A stretch of DNA of 64,000 nucleotides from Bradyrhizobium arachidis (GCF_024758505.1 NZ_CP077970.1:7874001-7938000), one strand, 5' to 3'; shown: positions 52,179 to 61,247, counted from the stretch's first letter. Notes: a model not told the origin generated them from the letters alone. Made by a program: numbers and translations.

Positions 52179-52901
52179 GTGACGCTCGCCGCCACTCTCG
52201 CCCGCACGCCGCCGCGCCCGGCCGACGATGCACCGCATCTCCTGCTGGTCGACGACGACCGCCGCATCCGCGACCTGCTGTCGCGTTTCCTGTGCGCCGA
52301 AGGCTACCGCGTCACGACTGCCGCGAGCGCGAGCGATGCGCGCGCAAAGCTCATGGGCCTGCATTTCGATCTTCTCATCCTCGACGTGATGATGCCCGGC
52401 GAGACCGGTTTTGACCTCGCTCGCTTCATCCGCAAGTCATCTTCGGTCCCGATCGTGATGCTGACCGCAAGGCACGAGGCGGAAGCGCGCATCGAGGGCC
52501 TGCAGATCGGCGCCGACGATTACGTCGCAAAACCGTTCGAGCCGCGCGAGCTGGCGCTGCGCATCAACAACATCCTCAAGCGCACCGCGCCACCGCAAAC
52601 CGCAACCGTCGAGAAGATCGCCTTCGGGCCGTATGTGTTTCACCTCGATCGCGGCGAACTGCGCGACGGCGAGGAGGTCGTTCACCTCACCGACCGCGAG
52701 CGCGAGATGTTGCGCATCCTCAGCGAGGCGCCGGGCGAAACGGTGCCGCGCAGCGCGCTGACCGGCAACGGCAGCGTGAACGAGCGTGCGGTCGACGTGC
52801 AGATCAACCGCCTGCGGCGCAAGATCGAGCGCGACCCGACCAATCCGCTGTTCCTCCAGGCGGTGCGCGGCATCGGCTACCGGCTGGTGGCCTCGCCGTA
52901 A
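52179..52901 (+). CDS. OmpR-family response regulator
   Basis: 240 residues. The receiver domain has the acidic pair and site VDDDRR, LLILDVMMPG (phospho-Asp69), VMLTARHEAEARIEGLQIGADDYVAKPFEPREL, and then the C-terminal winged helix (VVHLTDREREMLRILSEAPGETVPRS ... RAVDVQINRLRRKIERDPTNPLFLQAVRGIGYRLVASP). GTG at 52179, 5 nt after AAGGAG, is preferred over the GTG at 52173. It is followed by its kinase 17 bp on. Targets unknown. Confidence 0.95.
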   Translation: MTLAATLARTPPRPADDAPHLLLVDDDRRIRDLLSRFLCAEGYRVTTAASASDARAKLMGLHFDLLILDVMMPGETGFDLARFIRKSSSVPIVMLTARHEAEARIEGLQIGADDYVAKPFEPRELALRINNILKRTAPPQTATVEKIAFGPYVFHLDRGELRDGEEVVHLTDREREMLRILSEAPGETVPRSALTGNGSVNERAVDVQINRLRRKIERDPTNPLFLQAVRGIGYRLVASP

Positions 52902-52918
52902 GCGATGAAGCGCGACCG

Positions 52919-54307
52919 ATGAGCACGATCGATACCGGCCTGACGCTTCTGAAGAGCGCGGCAGGCCGCGTCTCCGCCGCCAATGGCTGGATCGGCAACG
53001 CGTTCAAGGGCTGGATGCCGACCGGCCTCTACGCCCGCGCCCTGCTGATCATGATCGTGCCGATGGTGATCCTGCAATCGGTCGTCGCCTTCGTGTTCAT
53101 GGAGCGGCACTGGAACACGGTGACGCGGCGCCTGTCCGCCGCGGTCGTGCAGGACATCGCGGCCCTGATCGACGTCTACAAAGGCTATCCGCAGGACAAG
53201 GACCGCGACCTGATCCGCCGCATCGCCCAGCAGCGCCTGGGGCTCGTCGTCGATTTCCTGCCCGCAGGCGACATGCCGCCGCCGGGGCCAAAGCCGTTCT
53301 TCTCGCTTCTGGACCAGACGCTGTCGGTGCAGCTCGGCCGGCAGATCGGGCGTCCATTCTGGATCGACACGGTCGGCCGCTCCAACCTCGTCGAGATCCG
53401 CATCCAGCTCGACGATGCCATCATGCGGGTGTTCGCTCAGCGGGGCGCGGCCTACGCCTCGAACTCCGAGATCTTCCTGTTCTGGATGGTCGGCACGTCC
53501 TCGATCCTCCTGATCGTCGCGGTGCTGTTCCTGCGCAACCAGATCAAGCCGATCCTGCGGCTGGCGGACGCCGCGGAAAGTTTCGGCAAGGGCCGCGAGG
53601 CGCCGAATTTTCGCCCGCGCGGTGCGCGCGAGGTTCGGCGCGCAGCACAGGCCTTCCTCGAGATGAAGTCGCGCGTCGAGCGCTCGATCGAGCAGCGCAC
53701 CGCGATGCTCGCCGGCGTCAGCCACGATTTGCGCACCATCCTCACCCGCTTCAAGCTCGAGCTCGCGCTGATCGGCGACAGTCCCGAGCTCGAAGGCATG
53801 CGCAAGGACGTCGACGAGATGTCGATGATGCTCGAGGATTATCTTGCTTTCGCGCGCGGCGATTCCGGCGAGCAGGCGCAGCCGACCGACATGTCCCAGG
53901 CGCTGGAAGAGTTGCGCAGCGACGCCGAGCGGCACGGACATGCGGCAACCGTTGCCTTCCAGGGCCTGCCGGTGGTGACGGTGAAGCCGGCCTCATTCAA
54001 GCGCTGCCTGGCCAACCTCGTCTCCAACGCGGCGCGGCACGGCAAGACCATCGCGATCACCGGCCAGCGCGACCACCGCTATCTCACCGTCACCATCGAC
54101 GACGACGGCCCCGGCATTCCCGCCCAGATGCGCGAGGAAGTGTTCAAGCCGTTTTTGCGGCTGGACAATGCGCGCAACCAGGACGAAGGCGGTACGGGAC
54201 TTGGCCTTGCGATCGCCCGCGACATCGCCCGCTCGCATGGCGGCGACATCACGCTCGGCGACAGCCCGATGGGGGGCTTGCGCGCCGCGGTGCGGATACC
54301 GGTGTAA
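52919..54307 (+). CDS. Sensor histidine kinase (EnvZ-like)
   Basis: 462 residues. One membrane helix near 37-60 (LLIMIVPMVILQSVVAFVFM), a periplasmic part of about 120, the second helix at about 181-203 (IFLFWMVGTSSILLIVAVLFL), HAMP (NQIKPILRLADAAESFGKG), the H-box MLAGVSHDLRTILTRFKLELALIG, and the ATPase with DDDGPGIP and GGTGLGLAIARDIARSHGG. H-D-L-R-T is the phosphorylated His region. It makes a two-component system with the OmpR-type regulator immediately upstream. The signal is unknown; the cue is probably periplasmic or membrane-borne. Confidence 0.96.
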   Translation: MSTIDTGLTLLKSAAGRVSAANGWIGNAFKGWMPTGLYARALLIMIVPMVILQSVVAFVFMERHWNTVTRRLSAAVVQDIAALIDVYKGYPQDKDRDLIRRIAQQRLGLVVDFLPAGDMPPPGPKPFFSLLDQTLSVQLGRQIGRPFWIDTVGRSNLVEIRIQLDDAIMRVFAQRGAAYASNSEIFLFWMVGTSSILLIVAVLFLRNQIKPILRLADAAESFGKGREAPNFRPRGAREVRRAAQAFLEMKSRVERSIEQRTAMLAGVSHDLRTILTRFKLELALIGDSPELEGMRKDVDEMSMMLEDYLAFARGDSGEQAQPTDMSQALEELRSDAERHGHAATVAFQGLPVVTVKPASFKRCLANLVSNAARHGKTIAITGQRDHRYLTVTIDDDGPGIPAQMREEVFKPFLRLDNARNQDEGGTGLGLAIARDIARSHGGDITLGDSPMGGLRAAVRIPV

Positions 54308-54315
54308 TTTTACCT

Positions 54316-54384
54316 TGATCCCGCTTGCGGGCCACGTGCGGGAGAGGGAGGACCCGACCCTTTCCTACTGTGCATGGGGTTGTT
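54316..54384. repeat. Degenerate repeat with the shared 21-bp sequence
   Basis: TGATCCCGCTTGCGGGCC, ACGTGCGGGAGAGGGAG, then the 21 bases beginning CCTACTGTGCATGGGG (54364-54384), identical to 18535-18555. The first part includes the short CCCGCTTGCGGG hairpin that also occurs, as CCCCGCTTGCGGGG, at 11196-11209. It lies between the histidine-kinase gene and the convergent DUF3617 gene. Confidence 0.65.
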
Positions 54385-54417
54385 TTGCGGTTTGGTTGGC
54401 GCCCTAGCTGCGCAGCC

Positions 54418-54951
54418 CTACTTCGGCAGCAGGTTCTTCAGCTTGTCGGCGTCGCGGACGTTCATCTTGAAGCCGCCGGGCATCACGATATCGCCGGGCT
54501 TCTGGTCCGGCTTGCAGGCGCCGAGCCATTTGGCCTCGATCGTCGTGGTGGAATCGCGCCCCGTAGCGCCCGCCGGCCCGCCCTGCACATGCGCGGTGCT
54601 CTTCACCGTGTAGGCGGAGTTGAAATCGCCGGTGATGTCGGCATGCGTGGTCGTGGTCATGCCGGCGACGTTGCAGACGGAGTCGCTGACATAGCCGGTC
54701 GCGGTCTTCTGGATGTCCTGCTTGGAGCAGACCTGCTTGGTCACCGGGGAGATGTTGTTGTTCATCTCCTTGTCGACGGTCTCGTCGGTGCAGTGCTGCA
54801 TGGTCATTTCAGGCATCGGCGAGCCGGCCCTGACCATCTTCATCTCCCACAGGCCCGCCTTGCGCACGGGCATGTCGACGGCTTGCGCACCCGTGGCCAC
54901 GGCGATCGTCTGCAAAAGGGATGCACTGAAAACAAGAGGCTGTCGCGTCAT
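54418..54951 (-). CDS. DUF3617 family exported protein
   Basis: 177 residues. Signal peptide TRQPLVFSASLLQTIAVATGAQAVD; after cleavage DMPVRKAGLWEMKMVRAGSPMPEMTMQHCTDETVDKEM and VCSKQDIQKTATGYVSDSVCNVAGMTTTTHADITGDFNSAYTVKSTAHVQGG match the DUF3617 pattern: K-x-G-L-W-E-x near the start, several Cys (HCTDE, VCSKQ, SVCNV, GACKP) that may form disulfides. Periplasmic, unknown function. CCGGGAG lies 8 nt before the ATG at 54951, and another ATG 18 nt upstream is possible. Confidence 0.9.
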   Translation of the reverse strand: MTRQPLVFSASLLQTIAVATGAQAVDMPVRKAGLWEMKMVRAGSPMPEMTMQHCTDETVDKEMNNNISPVTKQVCSKQDIQKTATGYVSDSVCNVAGMTTTTHADITGDFNSAYTVKSTAHVQGGPAGATGRDSTTTIEAKWLGACKPDQKPGDIVMPGGFKMNVRDADKLKNLLPK

Positions 54952-54987
54952 GCGCCAAGCTCCCGGCATTCGAACGTCAGTTGCGGA

Positions 54988-55281
54988 TCAATACAGCGTG
55001 CGGATCGGCCGGTCGGCGGCGCCATACGGCACCCAGCGGCAGGAGAAGGAGATGTAGCCGCCGTCATAGGGCTGCACGGCGAGGAACTTCACGACCTTGC
55101 CGTAACGCGCGCAGTGGTCGACCGCGACCTGCCGCGCATCGACCTGGGTCGCCATCGAATAGGCGATGATGCCGCCGGTGTCGTTGCCCTTGAAGGGCGG
55201 CACCGGAAGGATGTCGGCGCGCGCAGCTCCGCTCGCCAGAACACCCAGGGCAACCAGGCCCGCAGCCGCAATGATTCGCAT
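54988..55281 (-). CDS. Small exported protein (97 aa)
   Basis: MRIIAAAGLVALGVLASGAARADILPVPPFKGND is a clean signal peptide cleaved after ARA. The mature portion of about 75 residues includes GNDTGGIIAYSMATQVDARQVAVDHCARYGKVVKFLAVQPYDGGYISFSCRWVP with two Cys that could form a disulfide. No family is recognised. It precedes the DUF3617 gene on the same strand by 36 bp, so they are likely co-transcribed and both periplasmic. Confidence 0.78.
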   Translation of the reverse strand: MRIIAAAGLVALGVLASGAARADILPVPPFKGNDTGGIIAYSMATQVDARQVAVDHCARYGKVVKFLAVQPYDGGYISFSCRWVPYGAADRPIRTLY

Positions 55282-55461
55282 TCCCGTCACTCCATCTCGT
55301 CAGGCCCAGTTTACGGTGCCCGGGGCACGGAGAAAAGAACGCATGCGGCCTCGATACGACATTGCGTCCAACTCGTCGCCAAGTGTTGCCGCGCTGCACT
55401 TGACCTGTCCCGGCTCTCGCGGCACGGTCCCATGCTTGCAGACCATGTCCTTGGATTGCCC

Positions 55462-55926
55462 ATGCGCGCCCTCACCTTCCCCAGATCGTTCCGCTTTGCC
55501 GCGGTGCTCGGCCTTCTGTGCGGCGCGCTGTCGCTTGGCGAGGCCAGGGCGGCCAATCCGCTGGAGCTGAATTTCTGGCTGAGCGGCCCGCGCTATGACG
55601 GCCAGGTCAGCGATTGCGACAAGGCGCTGCCGACGATCGCGACGCAGTTCTGGGAGAAGGAAAGCTCGTTCTGGAACTCCTCGCTGAAAATCACCGGTTT
55701 TGCCGCCGTTCGCGAGATCGCCTTCCGGCCCTGGCAGTCTGACAATATCCCGCGCCGCTATTGCACGGGCGAGGCCATGCTCACTGACGGCAAGGTGCGC
55801 AGGGTGCACTTCTCGATCATCGAGGATGGCGGCTTTGCCGGCTTCGGCCAGGGCGTCGAATGGTGCGTCGTCGGCCTCGACCGCAACTGGGCCTACAACC
55901 CGGCCTGCCGGGCCGCAAAGCCCTAA
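55462..55926 (+). CDS. Exported protein of unknown function (154 aa)
   Basis: MRALTFPRSFRFAAVLGLLCGALSLGEARAANPLELN: a signal peptide with A-R-A cleavage. The mature protein has LNFWLSGPRYDGQVSDCDKALPTIATQFWEKESSFWNSSLKITGFAAVREIAFRPWQSDNIPRRYCTGEAMLTDGKVRRVHFSIIEDGGFAGFGQGVEWCVVGLDRNWAYNPACR. Four Cys (SDC, YC, WC, AC) suggest two disulfides. The pattern is widespread in Rhizobiales as hypothetical. It is divergent from the 97-aa exported gene, so secreted proteins surround this point. Function unknown. Confidence 0.8.
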   Translation: MRALTFPRSFRFAAVLGLLCGALSLGEARAANPLELNFWLSGPRYDGQVSDCDKALPTIATQFWEKESSFWNSSLKITGFAAVREIAFRPWQSDNIPRRYCTGEAMLTDGKVRRVHFSIIEDGGFAGFGQGVEWCVVGLDRNWAYNPACRAAKP

Positions 55927-56029
55927 AATCGGGGAAGCCGCGTCGTTTAGCGCGCGCTTCAATTTTGTTCTTGAAATGTTCTCATCGCCTGCTAGGCTCT
56001 TGTGCACAGTCTAGTTGAGGGGCGTCGTC

Positions 56030-56734
56030 ATGTTTCATTCCCGATTGCATTCGCTCTCCTGCTTCCTGATCTCGCTGCTGCTGTCCGCAAGCCTGTTTAC
56101 AAGCCTGTCCATCCTCGCCGATCCGGCGATGGCCCAGGACAAGCGGCAGAACGCGCCCGGCGAGTTCGATTTCTATGTGCTGTCGCTGTCCTGGTCGCCC
56201 TCGTTCTGCGAAGAAGCCGCCGAGCGCGGCGGACGCTCCCAGATCCAGTGCAGCGGGCGGCCCTACGCTTTCGTGGTGCACGGGCTGTGGCCGCAATATG
56301 AGAACGGCTTTCCGGAATACTGCCAGCGGCCGGCGCCGCGGCTGAACCGCAACATCGTCTCCTCGATGCTCGATCTGATGCCGGCGCCGGGACTGATCTT
56401 CAACGAATGGGACAAGCACGGCACCTGCTCCGGCCTGTCGGAGCGGAACTACTTCGAGGCGATCCGCAAGGCGCGCGCGACGGTGAAGATTCCGGCCGAA
56501 TTTCTCGACCTGTCGCAGGCCAGGACGGTTGCGCCTGCTGACGTCGAGGAGGCCTTCATCAAGGCCAATCCAGGCCTGAGCAGCGCGGCGGTCTCCGTGA
56601 CCTGCAACCGCACGCGATTGTCCGAGGTCCGTATCTGCATGAGCAAGGACCTGCAATTCCGCGCCTGCGAGGAGCTCGACCGCCGCGCCTGCCGCCGCGA
56701 CCAGGTGACGATGCCGCCGATCCGGGGCGGGTAG
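56030..56734 (+). CDS. Ribonuclease T2 family protein, secreted
   Basis: 234 residues: a signal peptide (SLSCFLISLLLSASLFTSLSILADPAMAQ), then the RNase T2 core: DFYVLSLSWSPSFC, CAS I FVVHGLWPQ with His84 and CAS II FNEWDKHGTCSG with Glu126, Lys129 and His130, the catalytic set. Cys at 60, 74, 98 and 133 would form the conserved disulfides. It cuts single-stranded RNA to 3'-nucleotides by way of cyclic phosphates, in the periplasm or outside. GAGGGGCGTCGTC precedes the ATG. Confidence 0.94.
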   Translation: MFHSRLHSLSCFLISLLLSASLFTSLSILADPAMAQDKRQNAPGEFDFYVLSLSWSPSFCEEAAERGGRSQIQCSGRPYAFVVHGLWPQYENGFPEYCQRPAPRLNRNIVSSMLDLMPAPGLIFNEWDKHGTCSGLSERNYFEAIRKARATVKIPAEFLDLSQARTVAPADVEEAFIKANPGLSSAAVSVTCNRTRLSEVRICMSKDLQFRACEELDRRACRRDQVTMPPIRGG

Positions 56735-56737
56735 AGG

Positions 56738-56768
56738 CGTGGATGGCCGGGACAAGCCCGGCCATGAC
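56738..56768. repeat. Half copy of the CATGGCCGGG repeat
   Basis: GTGGATGGCCGGGACAAGCCCGGCCATGACGC: just the right arm of the elements at 46827-46911 and 49053-49176, itself a hairpin (GGCCGGGACAAGCCCGGCC). It follows the RNase T2 stop by 3 bp and may serve as its 3' end. Confidence 0.8.
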
Positions 56769-56814
56769 GCGTAGAAGAAGCTGCGCATCCCCGTAACGAG
56801 CCGCAGATCTTCTG

Positions 56815-57675
56815 ATGAACTACCGTCACGCCTTCCACGCCGGCAACTTTGCCGATGTCATCAAGCACATCGTGCTGGCGCGCATCCTGACCTATCTGCA
56901 GGACAAGCCGGCCGCCTTCCGCGTCATCGATACCCATGCCGGAGCCGGTCTCTACGATCTCCAGAGCGAGGAAGCAGAGCGCAGCGGCGAGTGGCTGAGC
57001 GGGATCGCGCGCATCATGCAGGCGCGGTTCTCGAACGAGACCGTCGAACTGACCAAGCCCTATCTCGACATCGTCCGCGCCTTCAATGACCGCGGTGCGC
57101 TCAAGACCTATCCGGGATCGCCGCTGATCGCGCGCGGCCTGTTGCGGCCACAGGATAGCCTCGTCGCCTGCGAGATCGAGCCCAACGCCCGCAAGGCCCT
57201 GATCGCGGCGCTACGCCGCGACACACAAGCGCGCGTCGTCGACCTCGACGGCTGGATGGCGCTGACCGCGTTCGTGCCGCCGAAGGAGCGGCGCGGCCTC
57301 GTGCTGATCGACCCGCCCTTCGAGGCGAAGGACGAATTCGAACGGCTCGGTGACGGCTTCTGCGAAGCCTTCGCCAAATGGCCGACCGGCATCTACATGA
57401 TCTGGTATCCGGTGAAGAATCGGCGCGGCGCCGAGACCCTGGCGCAGACCGTGGCGCGGGCCGCAGCCGCGGCAAAGCCGCCCGGCAAGTGCCTGCGGCT
57501 CGAGTTCAGCGTCGCGCCGCAAACGGCCGGCGCGCCGCTCACCTCTACCGGGTTGTTGATGGTCAACGCACCCTACACGTTGCAGAACGAACTGAAGACA
57601 ATCCTTCCTGAGCTCGAGAAGCCGCTCGGACAGGGCGGCGCAGCACGCTTCAGGCTCGACGTGCCGAAGCCGTAA
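56815..57675 (+). CDS. rlmJ: 23S rRNA (adenine(2030)-N6)-methyltransferase
   Basis: 286 residues: MNYRHAFHAGNFADVIKHIVLARILTYLQDKPAAFRVIDTHAGAGLYDL carries the family N-terminus and the SAM loop, and LVLIDPPFEAKDEFERL is the N6-adenine catalytic motif DPPF. IYMIWYPVKNRRGAETL follows in the family pattern. RlmJ methylates A2030 of 23S rRNA. No operon partners are obvious: RNase T2 lies upstream and csp downstream. Confidence 0.96.
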   Translation: MNYRHAFHAGNFADVIKHIVLARILTYLQDKPAAFRVIDTHAGAGLYDLQSEEAERSGEWLSGIARIMQARFSNETVELTKPYLDIVRAFNDRGALKTYPGSPLIARGLLRPQDSLVACEIEPNARKALIAALRRDTQARVVDLDGWMALTAFVPPKERRGLVLIDPPFEAKDEFERLGDGFCEAFAKWPTGIYMIWYPVKNRRGAETLAQTVARAAAAAKPPGKCLRLEFSVAPQTAGAPLTSTGLLMVNAPYTLQNELKTILPELEKPLGQGGAARFRLDVPKP

Positions 57676-57927
57676 GGCCCAGCCATATTTGGGAAAAAGA
57701 TGCAGGACCGGTAGTCAATCTGCAAAGAACCGTATTATGCTGTCCTCGTGACTGGCTTTGCGTTCCGCTTCCGCGAATGGTTGCGGCGGAGTGAAGGCCG
57801 AACAAGGATCCAGGCGGACTGACGGTCCGCCCAAGGATGGCCAGGCTCTTGGGCTCGTGAATGTCCGGTCGCGCCGCGACGCGGGACTGCGTCACGGCGG
57901 AGGAGCAATGCGGGGGAGGAGTACCCG
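57676..57927 (+). other. Upstream region of the cold-shock gene
   Basis: 252 bp between rlmJ and cspA. It holds the sequence AATCTGCAAAGAACCGTATTATGC near 57717, relatively AT-rich, which may contain the promoter, and then about 180 bp of GC-rich, stable sequence running to GGAGGAGTACCCG. A long structured 5' untranslated region is usual for temperature-responsive csp genes. I see no open frame that could be real here. Confidence 0.4.
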
Positions 57928-58143
57928 ATGGCCATGACGGGGACGGTCAAGTTCTTCAACGGCGAACGCGGCTACGGCTTTATCAAGCCGGACGACGGCG
58001 GTCGCGATGTGTTCGTTCACATCACCGCAGTCGAGCGGGCCGGACTGAAGGACCTCACCGAAGGACAGCGCATCACGTTCGAAGTCGAGCCGGACAAGAA
58101 GGGAAAGGGACCCAAGGCGGTGAACCTGGTCATCCTATCCTAG
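57928..58143 (+). CDS. cspA: Cold-shock protein
   Basis: 71 residues: AMTGTVKFFNGERGYGFIKPDDGGRDVFVHITAVERAGLKDLTEGQRITFEVEPDKKGKGPKAVNL. RNP1 is RGYGFI (usual K-G-F-G-F-I) and RNP2 is VFVHI. One oligonucleotide-binding beta-barrel binds single-stranded RNA and DNA, acting as an RNA chaperone. GGAGGAG lies 6 nt before the ATG at 57928. It converges with the outer-membrane protein gene, and their 3' region holds a terminator for the latter. The symbol marks the family only. Confidence 0.93.
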   Translation: MAMTGTVKFFNGERGYGFIKPDDGGRDVFVHITAVERAGLKDLTEGQRITFEVEPDKKGKGPKAVNLVILS

Positions 58144-58155
58144 ACGCCTGACGCG

Positions 58156-58184
58156 AAAAAAATCCCGGCCGCAAGCGACCGGGA
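58156..58184 (-). terminator. Rho-independent terminator of the outer-membrane protein gene
   Basis: On the minus strand, TCCCGG TCGCTTGCGG CCGGGA is followed by seven T. The stem is 6 bp with an inner CGC/GCG pairing extending it. It lies 30 bp after the stop codon at 58215. Confidence 0.88.
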
Positions 58185-58214
58185 GGTTAAAGGTCCGGTA
58201 TTTTCTTCTAACTA

Positions 58215-58838
58215 TCAGAAGCGATAGTTCACGCCTGCGCGCACAATGCTGGCGCTATAGCCGTTTGACACGCCTGTTATCGCGAACTGACTGGTCGACA
58301 AGTCGATGTAGAGATATTCGAGCTTGGCGCTCCAGTTTTGCGTCAGGCCAACCTCGGCACCGGCGCCGATGGTCCAGCCCGCGGTGGTGTGGGATTCCGT
58401 CAGGCCAAAAGTCTGTCCGCGCAGCTCGCCGAAGGCGAGGCCGGCGGTGCCGTAGAACAGGATGTTGTTGAGCGCATAGCCGGCGCGGCCGCGCACGGTG
58501 CCGAACCACGGATTGGAAAACTTCCACGGCGCGAACGTGTCGTCGGCGCCCGATCCCTGGATGTCGCCCTCGATGCCGAACACCCAGGGCCCGTTCTGGA
58601 AATTGTAGCCGGCCTGCACGCCGCCGACGAAGCCGGAGGGCTCGGTGGGATTGTTGCTCACCGAACCCCACGCGTAGCCGAGGTTGCCGCCGATATAGGG
58701 ACCGGCCCAGCTATAGGCGTTGAGCGGCTGGTTGACGGTGTAGGGTGCGCGCTGTCCGTAGTTGAGATCGGCGGCTTCGGCCGAAGCCGTCCAGCCGGCG
58801 GCGACGACAGCCGCGGCGCCCACAACGAACCTCTTCAT
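58215..58838 (-). CDS. Outer-membrane beta-barrel protein (Omp25/31-like)
   Basis: 207 residues: MKRFVVGAAAVVAAGWTASAEAADLNY signal peptide; then WAGPYIGGNLGYAWGSVS, GFVGGVQAGYNFQNGPWVFGIEGDIQGSG, VRGRAGYALNNILFYGTAGLAFGEL, TAGWTIGAGAEVGLTQNWSAKLEYLYIDLS and the final RAGVNYRF. This is the standard 8-strand porin-like pattern of the Brucella Omp25/Omp31 family, ending in Phe. The family makes up abundant surface proteins. The frame extends upstream to 58904, but MKRFVVG with its signal peptide is the real start. Confidence 0.93.
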   Translation of the reverse strand: MKRFVVGAAAVVAAGWTASAEAADLNYGQRAPYTVNQPLNAYSWAGPYIGGNLGYAWGSVSNNPTEPSGFVGGVQAGYNFQNGPWVFGIEGDIQGSGADDTFAPWKFSNPWFGTVRGRAGYALNNILFYGTAGLAFGELRGQTFGLTESHTTAGWTIGAGAEVGLTQNWSAKLEYLYIDLSTSQFAITGVSNGYSASIVRAGVNYRF

Positions 58839-58963
58839 CGCACTCTCCAACGCAACTGCCGCAGCTCCGTCGCGGCGCGCGCAGAAAGCGCAGCCGAAAC
58901 GCATAGTTACGGAACCCAGAACTTTTCGCGTAGGATTTATCGAGAGTTTTAAGTTAAAGGCTT

Positions 58964-58990
58964 GTTAAGCGCGGTTACCGCGCGCTTAAC
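58964..58990. promoter_or_regulatory. Perfect 10-bp inverted repeat between omp and uvrC
   Basis: GTTAAGCGCG (58964-58973) and CGCGCTTAAC (58981-58990) are perfect reverse complements with a 7-bp spacer (GTTACCG), so the two half-sites sit 17 bp apart, almost the spacing of a dimeric binding site. Around it the sequence is AT-rich (TTTTAAGTTAAAGGCTTGTTAAG), as in a promoter. It lies 126 bp before the omp start and 99 bp before uvrC. Which gene it controls cannot be told. Confidence 0.5.
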
Positions 58991-59088
58991 AGTCTTAAGG
59001 AAGCGTTACCGGGAACAGCGCGCCGCCAGATGCATGCGAGCCGCTGCCGGAACTTCAAATCGGCGCCTCCAGCGCCTAAATTCGTCCC

Positions 59089-61152
59089 ATGGATCACGAT
59101 TCCACCGACAACCCGGCCCCGGCGCGTGCGGGCAAATCCCGCCGCGGCACGGCGCTCGATGCCCCGCCCGAGGGGCTGACGCCGCCGGACGTCGATCCCG
59201 CGGCCGCAACCAGCGAGGACGACGACGAAGCGCGGCTGCCTGATATCCTGGAGGAAGCCGGCGCGGTCGGCGAAGGGCCGCTTGCGACCGGCCATGAGGC
59301 GATCGAGCGCGCGGTACGGCTCGCGCCGACCTCGGCCGGCGTCTATCGCATGCTGAATGCGAACAATGACGTGCTCTATGTCGGCAAGGCCAAGAACGTC
59401 AAAAAGCGCCTCTCCAACTACGCGCGCCAAAGCGCGCCGCAGCCGGCGCGCATCCGGCGCATGATCGCAGCCACGGTCACGGTCGAGATCGTCTCGACCA
59501 CGACCGAGACCGAAGCGCTGCTGTTAGAGGCCAATCTCATCAAGCAGCTCAAGCCGCGCTTCAACGTGCAGCTGCGCGACGACAAATCATTTCCCTACAT
59601 CCTGATCACCGGCGACCATTGGGCGCCGCAGATCCTGAAGCACCGCGGCGCGCAGTCGCGGCCCGGCCGCTATTTCGGACCGTTCGCCTCCGCCGGCGCC
59701 GTCAACCGCACCATCACGGCACTGCAGCGTGCGTTCCTGATCCGCTCCTGCACCGATTCGTTCTTCGAGAGCCGCACGCGGCCCTGCCTCCTGCACCAGA
59801 TCCGCCGCTGCGCCGGCCCCTGCACACGCGAGATCGATTTTCCGGGCTATGCGACGCTGGTGCGCGAGGCCACCGACTTCCTCTCCGGCAAAAGCCATGC
59901 GGTGAAGCAGGAGCTTGCCGCCGAGATGGAGAAGGCATCGCACGAACTCGAATTCGAGACCGCCGCGCTCTACCGCGACCGTCTCGCCGCGCTCTCGGCG
60001 ATCCAGTCGCAGCAGGGCATCAATCCGCGCACCGTGGAAGAAGCTGACGTCTTCGCCATCCATCAGGAGGGCGGCTTCTCATGCGTCGAAGTGTTCTTCT
60101 TCCGCACCGGACAGAACTGGGGCAACCGCGCCTATTTCCCGCGTGCGGAGAAGACGTTTACACCCGAAGAGGTGCTGGGCTCGTTCCTCGCGCAGTTCTA
60201 CGACGACAAGCCGCCGCCAAAGATCGTGCTGCTCTCGCATGAGATCGAGGAGTGCGAGCTGCTCGCCAACGCGCTGTCGACCAAGGCCGGGCACAAGGTC
60301 GAGGTGTCCTCGCCCAAGCGCGGCGAGAAGAAGGAGCTCGTCACCCACGCGCTGACCAATGCGCGCGAGGCGCTGGGGCGCAAGCTCGCAGACACCGCCA
60401 CGCAAGGCAAACTCCTCGACGCGATGGCGAGCACACTAGCCCTCCCCCACCCGCCGAAGCGGATCGAGGTTTACGACAACAGCCATATCCAGGGCACCAA
60501 CCCGGTCGGCGCCATGATCGTCGCCGGTCCCGACGGCTTTGTGAAAAACCAGTACCGCAAGTTCAACATCAAGTCCGAAGGGCTCACGCCCGGTGACGAC
60601 TATGCGATGATGCGCGAGGTGCTGGAGCGGCGCTTCAAGCGCCTGATCAATCCGCCCGAGGATGCCGCCGGTAAGGCCAAGGATGACGACTTCCCGCAAT
60701 GGCCCGATCTCGTCATCATCGACGGCGGCCGCGGCCAGCTCAACGCCGCCAAGGAGATCTTTGACGGCCTTGGCCTCGCCCAGGTGTCGCTGATGGGGGT
60801 CGCCAAGGGCCCGGAGCGCGACGCCGGCCGCGAGACCCTGTTCATCCCCGGCCGGGAGGCGATCAAGCTCGAGCCGCGCGACCCCGTGCTCTACTTCATC
60901 CAGCGCCTCCGGGACGAAGCTCATCGCTTCGTCATCGGTTCGCACCGTAAACTGCGCAAGAAGGACATCCGCGAGGCTGGTTTGCAGGAAATCCCGGGCA
61001 TCGGCCCGTCACGCAAACGTGCCTTGCTGCATCATTTCGGAACCCTGAAGGAGATCGAGCGCGCCTCGATTGCCGATCTCGGCAAGGTTCCGGGAGTGAG
61101 CGCCGAGAGCGCCCGCAAGATTTTCGAGTATTTCCATCCCCAGCCGGGGTGA
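59089..61152 (+). CDS. uvrC: Excinuclease ABC subunit C
   Basis: 687 residues. After a 75-residue acidic head comes the GIY-YIG nuclease: [34 protein letters not shown]; then the UVR domain ([31 protein letters not shown]), the RNase-H-like nuclease ([29 protein letters not shown] ... [20 protein letters not shown]) and two helix-hairpin-helix units ([38 protein letters not shown]). It cuts the damaged strand on both sides in nucleotide excision repair with UvrB. UvrC's usual neighbour pgsA follows 96 bp on. Confidence 0.97.
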   Translation: MDHDSTDNPAPARAGKSRRGTALDAPPEGLTPPDVDPAAATSEDDDEARLPDILEEAGAVGEGPLATGHEAIERAVRLAPTSAGVYRMLNANNDVLYVGKAKNVKKRLSNYARQSAPQPARIRRMIAATVTVEIVSTTTETEALLLEANLIKQLKPRFNVQLRDDKSFPYILITGDHWAPQILKHRGAQSRPGRYFGPFASAGAVNRTITALQRAFLIRSCTDSFFESRTRPCLLHQIRRCAGPCTREIDFPGYATLVREATDFLSGKSHAVKQELAAEMEKASHELEFETAALYRDRLAALSAIQSQQGINPRTVEEADVFAIHQEGGFSCVEVFFFRTGQNWGNRAYFPRAEKTFTPEEVLGSFLAQFYDDKPPPKIVLLSHEIEECELLANALSTKAGHKVEVSSPKRGEKKELVTHALTNAREALGRKLADTATQGKLLDAMASTLALPHPPKRIEVYDNSHIQGTNPVGAMIVAGPDGFVKNQYRKFNIKSEGLTPGDDYAMMREVLERRFKRLINPPEDAAGKAKDDDFPQWPDLVIIDGGRGQLNAAKEIFDGLGLAQVSLMGVAKGPERDAGRETLFIPGREAIKLEPRDPVLYFIQRLRDEAHRFVIGSHRKLRKKDIREAGLQEIPGIGPSRKRALLHHFGTLKEIERASIADLGKVPGVSAESARKIFEYFHPQPG

Positions 61153-61247
61153 ACTAAAGGGGACTAGCGGTCATATAGTCGTTGCCTGCACCCCTCATTG
61201 AGGGCCGGACGATTGACCTTCATGCCGCAGCGGTATTGGTAGAACGA

